From the NCBI GenBank assembly GCA_951640165.1, contig OX621237.1, forward strand, positions 14,384,001-14,448,000: 64,000 nt of DNA. Reading direction: 5' to 3'. The notes under the pieces were generated by a model, which was given only the letters and a program-made list of their open reading frames with translations, was not told where the DNA came from and did not search any database. A program made the translations under genes and the position numbers. The DNA is from Pseudoips prasinana. Lineage: Eukaryota; Arthropoda; Insecta; Lepidoptera; Nolidae. Shown one piece after another: positions 1-10,828 of the stretch (the first letter of the stretch is position 1; the number at the start of each line of letters is the position of its first letter).

Positions 1-20
1 TTAGCCGCTGCGCCCAGCGT
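1..20 (-). repeat. SINE-D head remnant
   Basis: The first bases match the tRNA-like head of the SINE-D family (compare the right end of the copy at 21617-21813), read on the minus strand. Only this short tip is present, so it is a fragment cut by the window edge or a truncated copy. Confidence 0.35.
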
Positions 21-1750
21 GCCCGCGTGCAGAGTAGTTTCTTTGTATCGATACAAACGCGATGGCGCGTGTGTATCGCTACAGACGCGTGTCAACGGTG
101 CGTTTAAAAAACGTGGGGTGCATAGGCCCTTATAGGACAACAGAGGAGAGCGGTGGCACAAGCCATATAGCAAATTAAATTACACGCTAAGCAACCCGCG
201 TGAGAGGGACTTTGAGATTTGAACCTCGACTTAGTGCCTTTACAGACATGGAAGAATATACACATTGCCTCGAAGATCGGTTTTGACGGAGATCAGTGGT
301 TACCAAAAATGTCTAATTAGTAACACATGAAACCGACAGCTTAATACAATTTACCGATCACCCGCAACAGTTTGCTGTGCCTCCTGGCATTGCGAATGTC
401 CATGAGTATGAGGGCCGCTAGCTCGTCTGCCTCAAAAAGCAATAAAAAACCCACGGTGTTCTTTTCGAATTTGTGTCGTGTCAAGCATTTCTAGAGGTCA
501 GTTAACCATTATTATTCTTTCGTGAAAAGCAATCGAGTTGCGTCTTGATCTTTTTATTTTATACGTTGAACCGAATAGTATTGTCTAAAGACTTGTTTGA
601 GTAAGTGGAGTAGGAGTTGTCAGGGCCTTTAGTGCGATTCATGTCTAGGCCAGCAACAAATAAATATATCACGTCAGCGAACAGCTCACGCATTATACTT
701 GATAATTCTATAAATATGGAATAAATAACGGAATAACGGGACTCCAAAGGTTTTCCGATCAATGTCAGACTTATATAGATAATTTATTGCGTATTAAATC
801 AGAAGTGAGCCTATTCGGTAATAAATCAAGTCAATGAATGAACGGTTATGCATTGATAGCATTGTTTACGTACTCGAAGACAGTTTGTGATAGGTTCTGG
901 CTTGTGTAGGCAGAGTGACAATTTATAATGTGATTCTTGAAACAAACAAAATGTACAATTTTTAAGAACTTAAGAGCAGGGCCCTATATTAGAAAAACAT
1001 AAAAAAGACAATGTGAAAGAAGTCCTACCTACTGTTTTAACTTGACCACTTCACGGGTTCGGCAGCCATAATACTCTGACTGCATAGACGTTATACTTTC
1101 TCACCTTTTCAACTACCTACTAATTATCTAAATCATTAATTCAATGGCATGTTAGTTTTATTTAAATATTTTAGGGATCCATACCAAAATTTTAAAAAGT
1201 CTGCCTTATAGTGTGACGCAATCTGTCCGTCTGACCCGTATGTCTAAGCATTATACTAGCAATTTTAAACTTGGAATAAGCTTAGACAAAATATCTGAAT
1301 TATCTTTGGAAAAAAGGTGGAAGTGTGGAGTCAACATTTCAAAGAACAGATATTAGGTATTTCAAATGCATTTTCATTAGAAACAGCTTGTTCCACATAT
1401 TTTTGTTTTTTGTACCGCGTTATTTTTAACTTATGATTAAAAACGTAACATAAAATATCGTATCGCCCTTATCTCCGAAGTTTGTGACGCAAAAGTCTGA
1501 AATATATACCGCTAGCTTAACGTGCCTCCCGATGCACGAAAACGCTCAAAGATAAGACCATATCTATATCTATAAACTGACAAAGCTCCTAACCAATCGC
1601 TAACGAACTGATGAGAGCAACTATCAAAGAGCATATGTTACAACAACTGAATTTTCCTAGAAAAAATTTGCTGTGTTAATAGTTAACATAGTACAGTTTT
1701 ATTTCAATCATAATTTGCAAAAATTATTTATGCAGTCCGGTTGTAATAGA
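21..1750. other. intron 3 of transporter gene, no feature seen
   Basis: This stretch lies downstream of transporter exon 3 on the minus strand, so it is intronic. I see no long reading frame, no exon-like homology to the SLC7 family and no repeat family recognised elsewhere in the window. Base composition is AT-rich throughout. Confidence 0.5.
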
Positions 1751-1811
1751 TAGTATTTGAAGTTAAGATGGAATTGTTTTGTTAACAGTTCCGTCTTAAC
1801 TTTAAATACTA
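1751..1811. repeat. short-spacer inverted repeat (28-bp arms)
   Basis: Arms at 1751-1778 and 1784-1811 are complementary over 28 bases with three mismatches, separated by five bases. As RNA it would form a tight hairpin. There is no evidence that it is transcribed as a separate unit. Confidence 0.7.
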
Positions 1812-2108
1812 TAAAACTTCTCAGCATGCGTACAAATTTGTATTTTATTGCAATGTTCTTGAAGTCGTGATTTTCTGAATTTCAATTAAATCTTGAATTT
1901 TTTTTTTGTCATAAAAGATGCTGAACTGTTTCTTAGAGGTGTCAGTCGTCAGAATGTGTACTTGGGTCCTTAATTAAACAGAAAATAAATATAACTTATC
2001 AGCAAGCGTCGTTAGTTTTTAGTTACGATCGACTTTTTGAATATAATCTTATCCTGTTTTACTTACAAGTTTTCGGGAAGTTTACAATTGTTTTTGTAGG
2101 AAAATATG

Positions 2109-2530
2109 TCAGAACTATCGTTAAAAAGTATCAGGAACTCTAGAACTCATCGAAATATGATAAAAAATTAAAAAATAGGTATGGTTTTTGAAAATTATCT
2201 GCTACGGGAAATTGGAATATCTATCACTTGTTTTAATTTCTTAGGGAATGTAATGTAATATTTTCTTAGGGAAATCTGCCAGAACTATTCATAAAAAGTA
2301 TCAGGAACTCCAGAACTCATTGGTATGCATCGAGAAGGAACTCTTATTGTTTTGTGAGTTTGTTGAAAATGATCTGCTATGGGAAGTTAGCAGATTATTT
2401 TTTGATTAACTTTTTCTGACTATAAATGTCAGAACTATTTTTAAATAGTACCAGGAACTACAGAACTCACTTGCATGCGACGAGAACTCTTATTTATTTT
2501 TGATCTGCTGACAAATGATCTGCCAAATTC
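2109..2530. repeat. degenerate tandem repeat, three copies
   Basis: A motif beginning TCAGAACTAT and followed by a run resembling AGTATCAGGAACTC and then AGAACTCA recurs at about 2109, 2279 and 2429, giving periods near 170 and 150 bases. Copies two and three also share the following GAACTCTTATT and ATCTGC segments. Divergence between copies indicates an old array. It has no visible coding capacity. Confidence 0.65.
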
Positions 2531-2808
2531 ACGGACATCTACTTTTCTTCCTTCATTCTTGCATTCAAGGGATAAGGTGTAATGGGAAATGTACAAATGC
2601 TCTGTGGTTCTCTTTAAGCTTATAAACTAAAAGATTTGCTTTGTTTAATCAAAACATAACTGGAATAAGTTCAAAACTTGGGGAAGAGGTGGGGACCTCT
2701 TAAGAATATATCTATGCTATTCAGGCATGATATAAATAAGTGAACAAAATTCCGTGACAATATTGTTATTTTCAGTTTCAATACTTCATACTGTGTCAGG
2801 TACACGGC

Positions 2809-2847
2809 CAGATAAAAACTGTGTGGGAACTACACAGTTTTTATCTG
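2809..2847. repeat. perfect 16-bp inverted repeat
   Basis: Arms at 2809-2824 and 2832-2847 (CAGATAAAAACTGTGT and its complement) are perfectly matched around a 7-base spacer. It lies in otherwise featureless intron. Confidence 0.75.
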
Positions 2848-3687
2848 ACTTATCCCGCTCAAAGGATAAGATTTTCGAGACTATGAAAAAATTGATAAAC
2901 AGTTATTTATCATCTATGACAAAACAAACGCAAAGTGATGTTTGGAAAGTATATTATAAAACTAGTTGACTCGAAAACCAAGCAAAAACAGATAGTTATT
3001 ATTTGCCATTCGCAACAATAGAGCCATTCTAGTCCCTTGAAGGGACTTTCACTATCAATCTTTAGTCATATCAATAGGAAAGTTTTAACGCTAAACTTTC
3101 TCTGCTTACTTTCATATTTTCTTTTTATGTAACTATTCTATGTAAGTATTTTGAATTAATGTTTTCTGGAGTTCAAAATAATTACAATTCCTTTCATTCA
3201 ACGTTTTTATAGATTGGAGGAGGGCCTTTGTTATTGAAAATTATTTATTACTTATGTACCTACTTAGCAAGACAGTACTCTCACTGTAGGTACTTGATTT
3301 ATTGGACTTTATTGCCTACTGCAATTCCAAATAATTGCTTTTCGATTCCATTCAACTAACGTTTAAATTGATTGGTGTAATGTTTTTGCCATTGAACAGT
3401 TTTATTATATTCATAACTAGTGAGCTTACCAAGAATGAACTAACATTAAGTATAATTTATTTTACATGATTGCGTCTATTAAACTTGAACTGTAGTAACT
3501 TATTTAGCTTCAGTTTATATAAGTTTGATTTATAAATCAATGTTTGCTCAAAATCAATGTATCCGTTTGGAAGATTACATATAGACTAACCCAGAACATA
3601 AATTATTAATAATGATAATGTTGGTAAAGAACACCGTAATACTCGAATTCCCTTGGTTACCTACGTTTATTACCAAATTATTTTATA
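2848..3687. other. intronic DNA, nothing recognised
   Basis: AT-rich sequence with no exon-like frame and no recognised repeat family. It ends at the CTAG terminus of the Helitron-like element that follows. Confidence 0.45.
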
Positions 3688-4269
3688 CTAGCTGTGCCCC
3701 GCGGTTTTACCCGCGTTAAAATTTATAAATTATCTCCCCAGCTCCTCCTCTGTAGGAGATCGCGTGATAATATGTTGACAAATACCAATTTTCATGGGTT
3801 TAACTTCAAAAATGTCGCATTTCTCATACACACTTACATCCCCTATATTACGCCCTAAGGGGTGAAATTCTCAAAAATCCTGAAAATTTATATTTTTAAC
3901 TGAAAGGCCAAATACCAATTTTTACGCGATTAACTTCAAGTCACATTTTTCACACAAACTGACATCCCCTATTTTTTGCCTTGGGGGTGGAAATTCCAAA
4001 ATGCTGAAATATATATTTTTTATTTTTAACTATAAGGCCACATAGAAATGTTCATGCCCCTCACTTCAAAAACGGCAAAGTTTCATACTAACTTTGCACC
4101 CCCATTTTACCCCCTTAGGGGTTGAATTTCAAAAAATCCTTTCTTATTCCTTGTCTACATTATAAAGAAAACATCTGTGCAAAATTTCAGCTTTCTTGAT
4201 CCAAGGGTTATAGGCTGGGCGTTGATGAGTCAGTCAGTCAGTCAGGACTTCTCTTTTTATTTATATAGA
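3688..4269 (-). mobile_element. non-autonomous Helitron-like element (582 bp)
   Basis: Read on the minus strand it starts with TC after an A and ends with CTAG before a T. A short GC-rich hairpin (CGCGG/CCGCG arms) lies about ten bases before the end. These are the classic Helitron end features. The interior holds three or four diverged ~120-base units, each containing a TTTTTAACT-like and a CCCCTA-like segment. The same interior is found at 24097-24540. No coding capacity. Confidence 0.75.
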
Positions 4270-4400
4270 TTATAATTACAACTTCTGATGTATAAACTAT
4301 TTATGTTACTATTAACTTCATGTTCTCATTTAACCATTCATCAAATCCGCTGAATTACGTACACTGCTGGACAAAGTTTTCCACAATAGAGTTGTGTCCA

Positions 4401-5385
4401 TAATTTTGACGATGTTAATGACGCAATCTCTAAGTTGTCCATTGGTTTAATGCCAATAATCTTGTGCTTAATGATAAGAAAACTAAAGACATAAAATTCA
4501 CTACACCGAATGTGAAACAGGCGACAACTAATGTACAACTTAATGGAGCTAGGTTGGACCCTGTTGAATTACCTGTTCTTGGGTATCACTATTGACTCAA
4601 ACCTACAATGGAGCCCACAAATTGACAAACTGTCCGGCAAATTAAGTTCTGCAGCATATGTAGTGAAAATTATTAGACGGCTGACTGATGTTGACATAGC
4701 TAGAATGGTTTATTTCATTAATTTTCATAGTGTGATGTCCTATGGGATTGTTTTCTGGGGTAGCTCTGCTGACATTACCACCATATTTATATTGCAGAAA
4801 AGAGCTGTAAGAGCTATCTATAATTTTGGCCCGAGAGTGTCTCTAAGAGAAAAGTTCAAAGAGGTTAACATTCTAACTACCATCTCAGTATATATATGAA
4901 AACCTAATATGTGCATAAAAATATCGATTCCTTCTGTAAAAGGAGCGATACACATAATGTAAATACTATCTAGATATAAGAATAATCTCATATTGCATAC
5001 TACCCGTTTCCACGAAATAAGTAACTCTTTTATGGAGCAATGTATAAGATTCTATAACAAAGTTCCCAATGATATTAGAGAATTGTCTACGAATAAGTTT
5101 AAAAGAATTATTTAAGTCAAATTGTGTAGCAGGCCATATTACATAATTTCTGATTATTAAAGTGACAAAAATTGCTTGGGATTGAGTTGTTCTGAGGCAA
5201 CACACATGATTATAATTAATCTTAAGTATATTTTATTTTAAAAAAGGATTCCTACTGAGTTTTCTGACAGAGTTTTTCAGTAGCTGCCACGTCATGCACT
5301 GCACGGTAGGGTAAAAAAAATGACGATTCCACATAAATGTAAAACTTTTATGGAATAAATAATTTTTGACTTTGGCTTCGACTCA
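4401..5385 (+). pseudogene. Jockey/CR1-like LINE, 3' portion with RT C-terminus
   Basis: The reading frame at 4531-4899 shows the C-terminal region of a non-LTR reverse transcriptase: LGITIDSNLQW, then KLSGKLSSAAYVVKIIR, SVMSYGIVFWGSSADI and LQKRAVRAIYN. Sequence before it (4413-4560) matches the LINE fragment at 14612-14770 closely. Frameshifts interrupt the frame after 4899. The copy ends near 5385 with the family 3' tail (ACGGAATAAAT-like, then TTTTTGACTTTG). It is 5'-truncated and not functional. Confidence 0.75.
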
Positions 5386-5387
5386 TG

Positions 5388-5535
5388 CCTTAATCGCCAG
5401 ACTTGGCAGACGGGTTGGCGATCGTAGTAGCTGTATGATGGTCATACATAATAGACAGAGAGACACTGCTTCCCGTTCTGTGGTAGATTGCTAGACATTC
5501 CCTCGGGACGATTTCTACGCTCCCCACGGGATGAG
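5388..5535 (-). repeat. RTE-type LINE 3' fragment
   Basis: This is the reverse complement of the RTE-associated 3' segment seen in plus orientation at 5590-5829 and 7500-7766, sharing GCGATCGCCAACCC-like and GATGAGATGGGG-like blocks. Together with the next copy it makes a head-to-head inverted pair. Confidence 0.65.
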
Positions 5536-5589
5536 AAATACTAATTTACTTTTATATCTATCTATCTATGTGGATCCGTATCTAGCTGT

Positions 5590-5829
5590 GTGCCTGACGG
5601 CCAAAAAGAATATCGCCACCCCATCTCATCCGTGGGGGGATGTAGAAGTCGTCCCGAGGGAATATATACCAGAGAACGGCCAGCAGCGTTCTTCTGAGTA
5701 TAATGACCATCTTACTGCGATCGCCAACCCATTTGCCAAGCGTGGCGATTATGGCATATCCCCCCCATACTTGGGAGAGGCTTTTGTCCAGCAGTGGACG
5801 TCATTCGGCTGACATGGTGATGATCCGTG
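5590..5829 (+). repeat. RTE-type LINE 3' fragment
   Basis: It carries the typical end of insect RTE elements: GGAGAGGCTTTTGTCCAGCA, then GTGGACGTCATTCGGCTGAC and an ATGGTGATGA tail. Nearly the same segment occurs at 7500-7766 and, inverted, at 38152-38402. No intact frame remains. Confidence 0.75.
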
Positions 5830-6896
5830 AGATTCTGATGATTTCCAAGCCTCCCATGGGATCGGATGGGGTTATATTCTATGCAGTCAACCACACGGCC
5901 ATTATTTTAATACATACATACATAGACTCTCGCCTGTTTCCCAGATGGGTAGGCAGAGACAACGGATTTCCATTTGTCACGATCTTTGCACACCTCTTTT
6001 GCCTCCTTTCTATTTTAATATTATTCTTATAATTTATAATTGTGCTGACACTCCGCTTTACACTTGAAACTAATCTCTAATAACTAAAATTGATAAACTT
6101 ATTCATTCTGCAAAAATTCCTAGGCCTATAAATGTACTACATAACGTAACTACATACATATTGTATCTGAAATACGATAAATCAAACTTTGTACCTGCTT
6201 ATTTCTCGTATCATTTGCAATGTCAAGTTGGTTTAAAATAAGTCAATGTGCTAAACGTTAACCTTCGGACAGAAATCATCCTATCAGTTGACCCACCGGG
6301 CGGTTATCTCTGAAGGCTACCTACTACGCACGTCGGCGCCTAATCTGGTTATCGTTCATCATTATCTATACTACACTATATATAGACCATTTCCCTATTA
6401 ACTTACCTTACTTGAGTATATTATTAATAGATCCTGCATGAGGTGTGATATTAATTTAATAGTATTTAACCGTCTTCTAAAAAGAGATATGTAGAACAAA
6501 AAATTAAGGAGTATATTATTACATTGCGAACAAAGGGTTAGGTCTAGATGTATCCCAAAAACGAGACTTGAGATTTGTTTTTACACGCTTTGAATCTTCA
6601 CTTGTACGTTTGTTTGACTCCTTTGGGCGCGATTTGGACCCACTTTAAACGGTCATATTTCATTAAAACTTTGTAAACTTGTCAAGGACCGATGACAATA
6701 CACTAATTAACTATTAATTTTCTCATACTTGACAATTGTATTCCCCGTTTTATTCTTGGAATTCTAAGACTAAATTAATACTTATATTTTGATATCAGCC
6801 GCGATCTCATCAAATAGTTTATTCTTGTGGATAAAACCATTTTTATAGAAATCATATGTAAGATGAATAATATGAATTAATAGTTACATATAAAAT
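5830..6896. other. intronic DNA, one short repeat piece
   Basis: Around 5917-5995 there is a segment (CGCCTGTTTCCCAGATGGGT and onward) that looks like dispersed repeat sequence, though no second copy was identified in this window. The rest is AT-rich intron with no reading frame or recognised family. Confidence 0.4.
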
Positions 6897-6943
6897 GAAC
6901 TGTACACAACAAACAGTTTATTATTAACACATTTTTATAATTT
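6897..6943. repeat. left arm of exact 47-bp inverted repeat
   Basis: The 47 bases are the exact reverse complement of 8432-8478, about 1.5 kb away. The similarity stops abruptly at both ends. The enclosed DNA contains SINE and RTE copies. Confidence 0.8.
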
Positions 6944-7382
6944 GATAATGGAATGACACTTGATGAAATACACATGATTAATTTGCGGAAGATTACCAGT
7001 GTTATTATAGACACTTAAATAAATTACAAAAACATTAAAAAGATAAATCCTAAAGTTCATCATCATTAACTACTGATACGCGTATATAACATAAATATTG
7101 TTAAGTAAAACGAAATGTCGACTCATGCAAAGCTTACAATGACAATAACGACGTCTAATACAACAAGCTGGCTCATTTTGGCACTTTTAAGAACGTCGCT
7201 ATAAGTACAGTCAGCTGCAACCATATGTTACAGAGATTTTAGTTAATTAATGTTCACCGGCATGTTGTTTACTGAGAATAGGATGTAGGTATAGGATGCA
7301 TACAATCTTAATATATAGATGCAACAAGGACAGCCAAAACTATATCCAAAATTCAGACACAAAATAACGGTATAATACTTTG

Positions 7383-7872
7383 CACGGCTTTGCATGCCGT
7401 AGGTTGTGGATTCGATTCCCACCGGTCCCACCCAGGTAAAAATATTTGTGTGCATGTCCTGAGTCTGGGTGTAATTATTTATATGAGTATGTATTTACAG
7501 GTATGTATTTACTGCTGTGTGGTGACGGCGACAAATATCAGAATCAGAATATCATCACCCCATCTCATCCCGTGGGGGGCGTAGAAGTCGACCCGAGGGA
7601 ATATCTACCTGAGGAAGGGCAGCAGCTTCCTTCTGATTACTATGACTATCTTACTGCGATCGCCAACCCGCCTGCCAAGCGTGGCGATTATGGCATATCC
7701 CCCCAAGACGAATCTTGAGGGAGGCTTGTCCAGCAGTGGACTTATTTAGCTGTAATGATGATAATGATGTATTTACAATGTAGTATAGATATGTATTATA
7801 TCAGTTATCTGGTTTCCATAGAACAAGCTCTGCTTAGTTTGGGATCAGATGACTGTGTGTAAAAATGACCTA
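7383..7872 (+). repeat. SINE-B copy, interrupted by an RTE fragment
   Basis: The tRNA-derived head (GGTTGTGGATTCGATTCCCA, a B-box-like segment) begins near 7390. The body carries TTTGTGTGCATGTCC and GAGTCTGGGTGTAATTA. The 3' part (GGTTTCCATAGAACAAGCTC, then TGCTTAGTTTGGGATCAGAT) resumes after 7777. The interruption is an inserted RTE fragment flanked by an 11-base duplication. Confidence 0.75.
7500..7766 (+). mobile_element. RTE 3' fragment nested in SINE-B
   Basis: The segment matches 5590-5829 and ends GGCTTGTCCAGCAGTGGACT with an ATGATGATAATG tail. The bases ATGTATTTACA occur directly on both sides (7489-7499 and 7767-7777). This is a target-site duplication as expected for target-primed insertion of a 5'-truncated copy. 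Confidence 0.75.
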
Positions 7873-7896
7873 AGATGAAAAAAAACGTTTTAAATA

Positions 7897-8385
7897 AATA
7901 TAGACGAAGTCTGTTTGTCTACAGCAGATAATAATACCATTTCTTCACCTGAAAGCTAGCTTAATCGATGGAGTTTTCAATTATATAAAAGACCTCCATA
8001 GAAATAGGAAGAGAAGAAGACATTTGTGGTGTAATTTTTTTTGACTAAGCATAGCTTTTATTATAGAAACCAGATACCTAACTGATATATTACATATGCT
8101 CATTTTATTTTGTAATACATACTTAGATAATTACACTCACATTCAGGACAAACAGACATGTTCATGCACACAAATATCTGTCCTGGGTGGAAATCGAACC
8201 CACGGCCTGCGGCGTGAAAAGCAAGCATTTGTCAACCACACCAAGGCCCCTCAACAAATATAGACGAAGTTTGTTTGTCTGCAGCATGCATGCTCCCGAA
8301 TGTAGGGGCAGATAATGATGCCATTTCTTCACCTAAAATAGCTTAATCGATGTCAATCGATGTTCAATTATATAAAAATAAAACC
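7897..8385. repeat. direct repeat pair flanking a SINE-B copy
   Basis: Segments 7897-7990 and about 8255-8375 share AAATATAGACGAAGT, TGTTTGTCT, GCAGATAATAATACC-like and CCATTTCTTCACCT blocks in the same order and orientation, with small indels. They flank the minus-strand SINE-B at 8043-8251. The pair is too long to be a simple target duplication, so a local segmental duplication is more likely. Confidence 0.6.
8043..8251 (-). repeat. SINE-B copy
   Basis: On the minus strand this copy has the head (TGTGGTTGACAAATGCTTGC), the B-box-like GGGTTCGATTTCCACC, and the GACATGTTCATGCACAC region reversed. It is moderately degraded at its 3' part (8043-8100). Confidence 0.7.
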
Positions 8386-8431
8386 ATTAGCTTAGAATAA
8401 GGTCTGAACTCTATGCAAATGGGATAGAAGA

Positions 8432-8478
8432 AAATTATAAAAATGTGTTAATAATAAACTGTTTGTTGTGTACAGTTC
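8432..8478. repeat. right arm of exact 47-bp inverted repeat
   Basis: Exact reverse complement of 6897-6943. Confidence 0.8.
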
Positions 8479-8479
8479 A

Positions 8480-8566
8480 CTCTATTCGCGCTAGTCCGTC
8501 TCTAGACTCTTTTAAAAGAAGAATAAAGACACATTTCCTATCGTAATATTTTGTATAGTATGTAAG

Positions 8567-8617
<51 letters not shown>

Positions 8618-8797
8618 TATTTATTATGTCGTATTGATATAATATAGTATGTAGGTATTTATACATATAGCTAGGTAGAATTAATCTGTGTTTGGTTTGC
8701 TGGAAGAAAACTCATTATTGAGTTAAGCTCGCCTATGTACATGTTTTTATTTCATAAATTGTATTTCTTTTTATTGTTTGCAATAAAGAATAAGAAT
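8480..8797 (+). repeat. LINE 3' end with AT microsatellite
   Basis: The segment starts with TAGTCCGTCTCTAGACTCTT and ends TTGCAATAAAGAATAAGAAT, a 3' end typical of insect non-LTR retrotransposons. It contains an (AT)n run at about 8574-8611. No coding sequence remains. Confidence 0.5.
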
Positions 8798-8829
8798 GAA
8801 GAAGACATGTTATGGTGTAAATAACTTAC

Positions 8830-8955
8830 CGATGAAGATATAATAGAGGCCCGAGATGATAATGACAACTAGCGCCAAGAGTTTGGATGATGTGAACACG
8901 TCTTGTAACCGCATCGTCCATCGCACGCTTATGCAGTTGATCGCAGTCAGTATAC
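8830..8955 (-). CDS. SLC7 amino-acid transporter light chain, coding exon 3
   Basis: This exon continues the transporter coded by exons at 31260-31558 and 47057-47199. On the minus strand the acceptor TTTTGCAG precedes 8955 and the donor GTAAGT follows 8830. The split codon joins exon 2 as TGT (Cys), giving CLCILTAINCISVRW across the junction. The exon length of 126 keeps the frame (2 + 123 + 1). It encodes about 42 residues: the end of transmembrane segment 4, the loop with RWTMRLQDVFTSSKLL, and segment 5 (ALVVIIISGLYYIFIG). LQDVFTSSKLLAL matches the LAT-family pattern V-Q-D-x-F-x-x-x-K-L-L-A-L. The following exons, which would carry segments 6 to 12, were not found between 1 and 8829, so the gene continues past the left edge. 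Confidence 0.93.
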
Positions 8956-9267
8956 CTGCAAAATATGAAGACATTAACATATATAATAATGAAATAATGA
9001 AATGAAATTTATTCAGCACGTGGGTATTAACATACACTTGTACTTGTCAAGCTCACAATGCAATACATAAACACAGTAGAATACGGTATAAAAGTAACCA
9101 AAAAAAAAAAAATGATTTTTACAATCCTTAAATAAATAACAAGTTACGGATTTATTATTTTTAATTTTAGTACTACTATACTTATTAAAATTAAAGACAA
9201 TAAATACTAATTAATATTAATTCCGTCCGCCTGCGGACTTTCGCAGGCGAACCAAAGTCACCGACAT
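8956..9267. other. intron 2 start region, nothing recognised
   Basis: Immediately upstream (minus strand) of exon 3. It holds a poly-A-like run near 9100 and a short hairpin near 9228-9250 (CGCCTGCG arms). No gene or known repeat was recognised. Confidence 0.4.
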
Positions 9268-9462
9268 AGGACAAACAATTGTACCTAAAGCTGAAGTGGC
9301 AGTGGGCGGGGCACATAGCTCGTAGAACCGACGGCCGTTGGGGCATAAAGGTTTTCCAGTGGCGACCACGAACCGCAAGACGCAGCGCAGCGTGGGCAGG
9401 CCCCCTACAAGATGGACCGATGATTTTGTCCAGCTGTGGACGTATTTCGGCTGATATGATGA
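9268..9462 (+). pseudogene. RTE LINE, RT C-terminal fragment
   Basis: Translation gives LKLKWQWAGHIARRTDGRWG followed by FQWRPRTARRSAAW, the well-conserved C-terminal end of insect RTE reverse transcriptases. The end is TGTCCAGCTGTGGACGTATT, then TCGGCTGATATGATGATGAT. It is a 5'-truncated, dead copy. Confidence 0.85.
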
Positions 9463-9513
9463 TGATAATAAATTTTATCGGGGAAGAACATCCTTACAGT
9501 ATAAGAATACTGA

Positions 9514-9716
9514 CTGCACGTGTGGCGTAGCGGCTAAGACAGTCGCCTCACCCCTTCGTATCTCGGGTTTGAATCCCACGCAGGACAACTATTTGTGTCA
9601 CCCATAAATTGTTGTTTTGATTCTGGATGTACTTTATGTCCGTCAATTACATGTTTGTAAAGTACCCCGCGACACAGGGATTAAATTCCCTACTGCGGGC
9701 GTTGTCTTTTTAAAAA
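9514..9716 (+). repeat. SINE-D copy
   Basis: The tRNA-like head reads CACGTGTGGCGTAGCGGCTA with a B-box-like GGGTTTGAATCCCACG. The body ends TGCGGGCGTTGTCTTTTTAA. The same family occurs at 12172, 21617, 39274, 44440 and 45345. Confidence 0.8.
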
Positions 9717-10108
9717 GAAATAAAAAGAATAAACACAGGTCAAATAACTTTAAATTGTGTTTAAGTAGGCTGGCTGGAGCGATGACTCGTCTCATTACCT
9801 ACTACGAATACGATCCCGTTATGCAAAAACAATCCAAAAGCTTGCCAAAAGTATAATGATAACTTAACTTAATAACTAAGTATGTAATATATAAATATTG
9901 ATGCAATGAAATGTATACATTTTGCTTCCAAACAAGCTTGTAATCTGGATCACTTCTGTACACATTGCGGTCATAAATCATAATTATATATATAACATAC
10001 AATAAAAACTCTATACAAAGAATCTTTCTAGAATTGCTATGTAAGGACAATATCATACGGCGGAGAGACTTATTACATTACATAGCAAGTAGTTTATTTA
10101 TATTACAA
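9717..10108. other. intronic DNA, nothing recognised
   Basis: AT-rich intron with short open frames on both strands that show no family resemblance. Confidence 0.4.
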
Positions 10109-10284
10109 CTCGCTGTGCCCCGCGGTTTTATCCGCGTTAAAATTTATAAATTATAGACTATGTGTTAATCCAGGGTGTCAGCTATCTCCATGCCGAATTT
10201 CATAAAAACGCTCCAGCAGTTTAGACTTGAAGAAGTAATAAACATACACACTCACAAACTTTCGCTTTTATAATATTAGTGTGA
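10109..10284 (-). mobile_element. short Helitron-like element (176 bp)
   Basis: On the minus strand it starts TCACACTAATATTATAAAAG after an A and ends with the GGGGCACAGCGAG terminus (CTAG changed to CGAG). The GC hairpin before the end is the same as in the 3688-4269 copy. The interior is short and has no coding capacity. Confidence 0.7.
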
Positions 10285-10331
10285 TTAAAGCATCTTCTAC
10301 ACGGTTGCAAACCAACGTCCCAACAGAGGTC

Positions 10332-10518
10332 ACCCTGGTGGTTGCGATCCATCTAGACTGCACAACTGCATTCTAGATGCATGGCAACCACCAGGGTGAC
10401 CATCTAGCCTGCACAACTGCAGCCTAGATGGCAACCACCAGGGTGACCACCTAGCCTGCACAACTGCAGCCTAGATGGCAACCACCAGGGTGACCATCTA
10501 GACTGCATAACTGCAGAC
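10332..10518. repeat. 47-bp minisatellite with palindromic core
   Basis: Units of 47 bases start at 10383, 10430 and 10477 (the last partial), each beginning GGCAACCACCAGGGTGACCA. Each unit carries a near-palindrome, CTAGCCTGCA ... TGCAGCCTAG. Just before the array, 10338-10364 is an inverted copy of the first part of the unit (CACCCTGGTGGTTGC), so the array begins with a flipped unit. Confidence 0.85.
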
Positions 10519-10588
10519 GGCTCGTCGTTTGCTAAACCCCAGTGACTTAGTATTCCGGAGTGTCCCCGATTCTATTCAATACAAGCTA

Positions 10589-10735
10589 AACTAGCGTGGG
10601 CAGTCCCCCTACAAGATCGATGATCTTGTGAGGGTCGCTGGATGCGGATAGCGCACGACCGACAAGTTTGGAAATCTTTGGAAGAGGCCTTTGTCCAGCA
10701 GTGGGATTCTTTCGGCTAATATGATGATGATGAAG
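10589..10735 (+). repeat. RTE LINE 3' end
   Basis: It contains GCGTGGGCAGTCCCCCTACA and GGAAGAGGCCTTTGTCCAGC, ending in ATGATGATGA. It is a short 5'-truncated copy of the RTE family seen at 9268. Confidence 0.8.
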
Positions 10736-10828
10736 CTTTAATATCATTGAACCAATTCTGACATACATAGTTCTCATAAATATAACAGAGCATCTTTAGT
10801 GTTAGTTTTGGCGTGAGATACCTTTACT

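Noticed and set aside
2109..2530. CRISPR-like array
   Set aside because: Only three diverged long repeats without constant spacer size in an animal genome. No cas genes.
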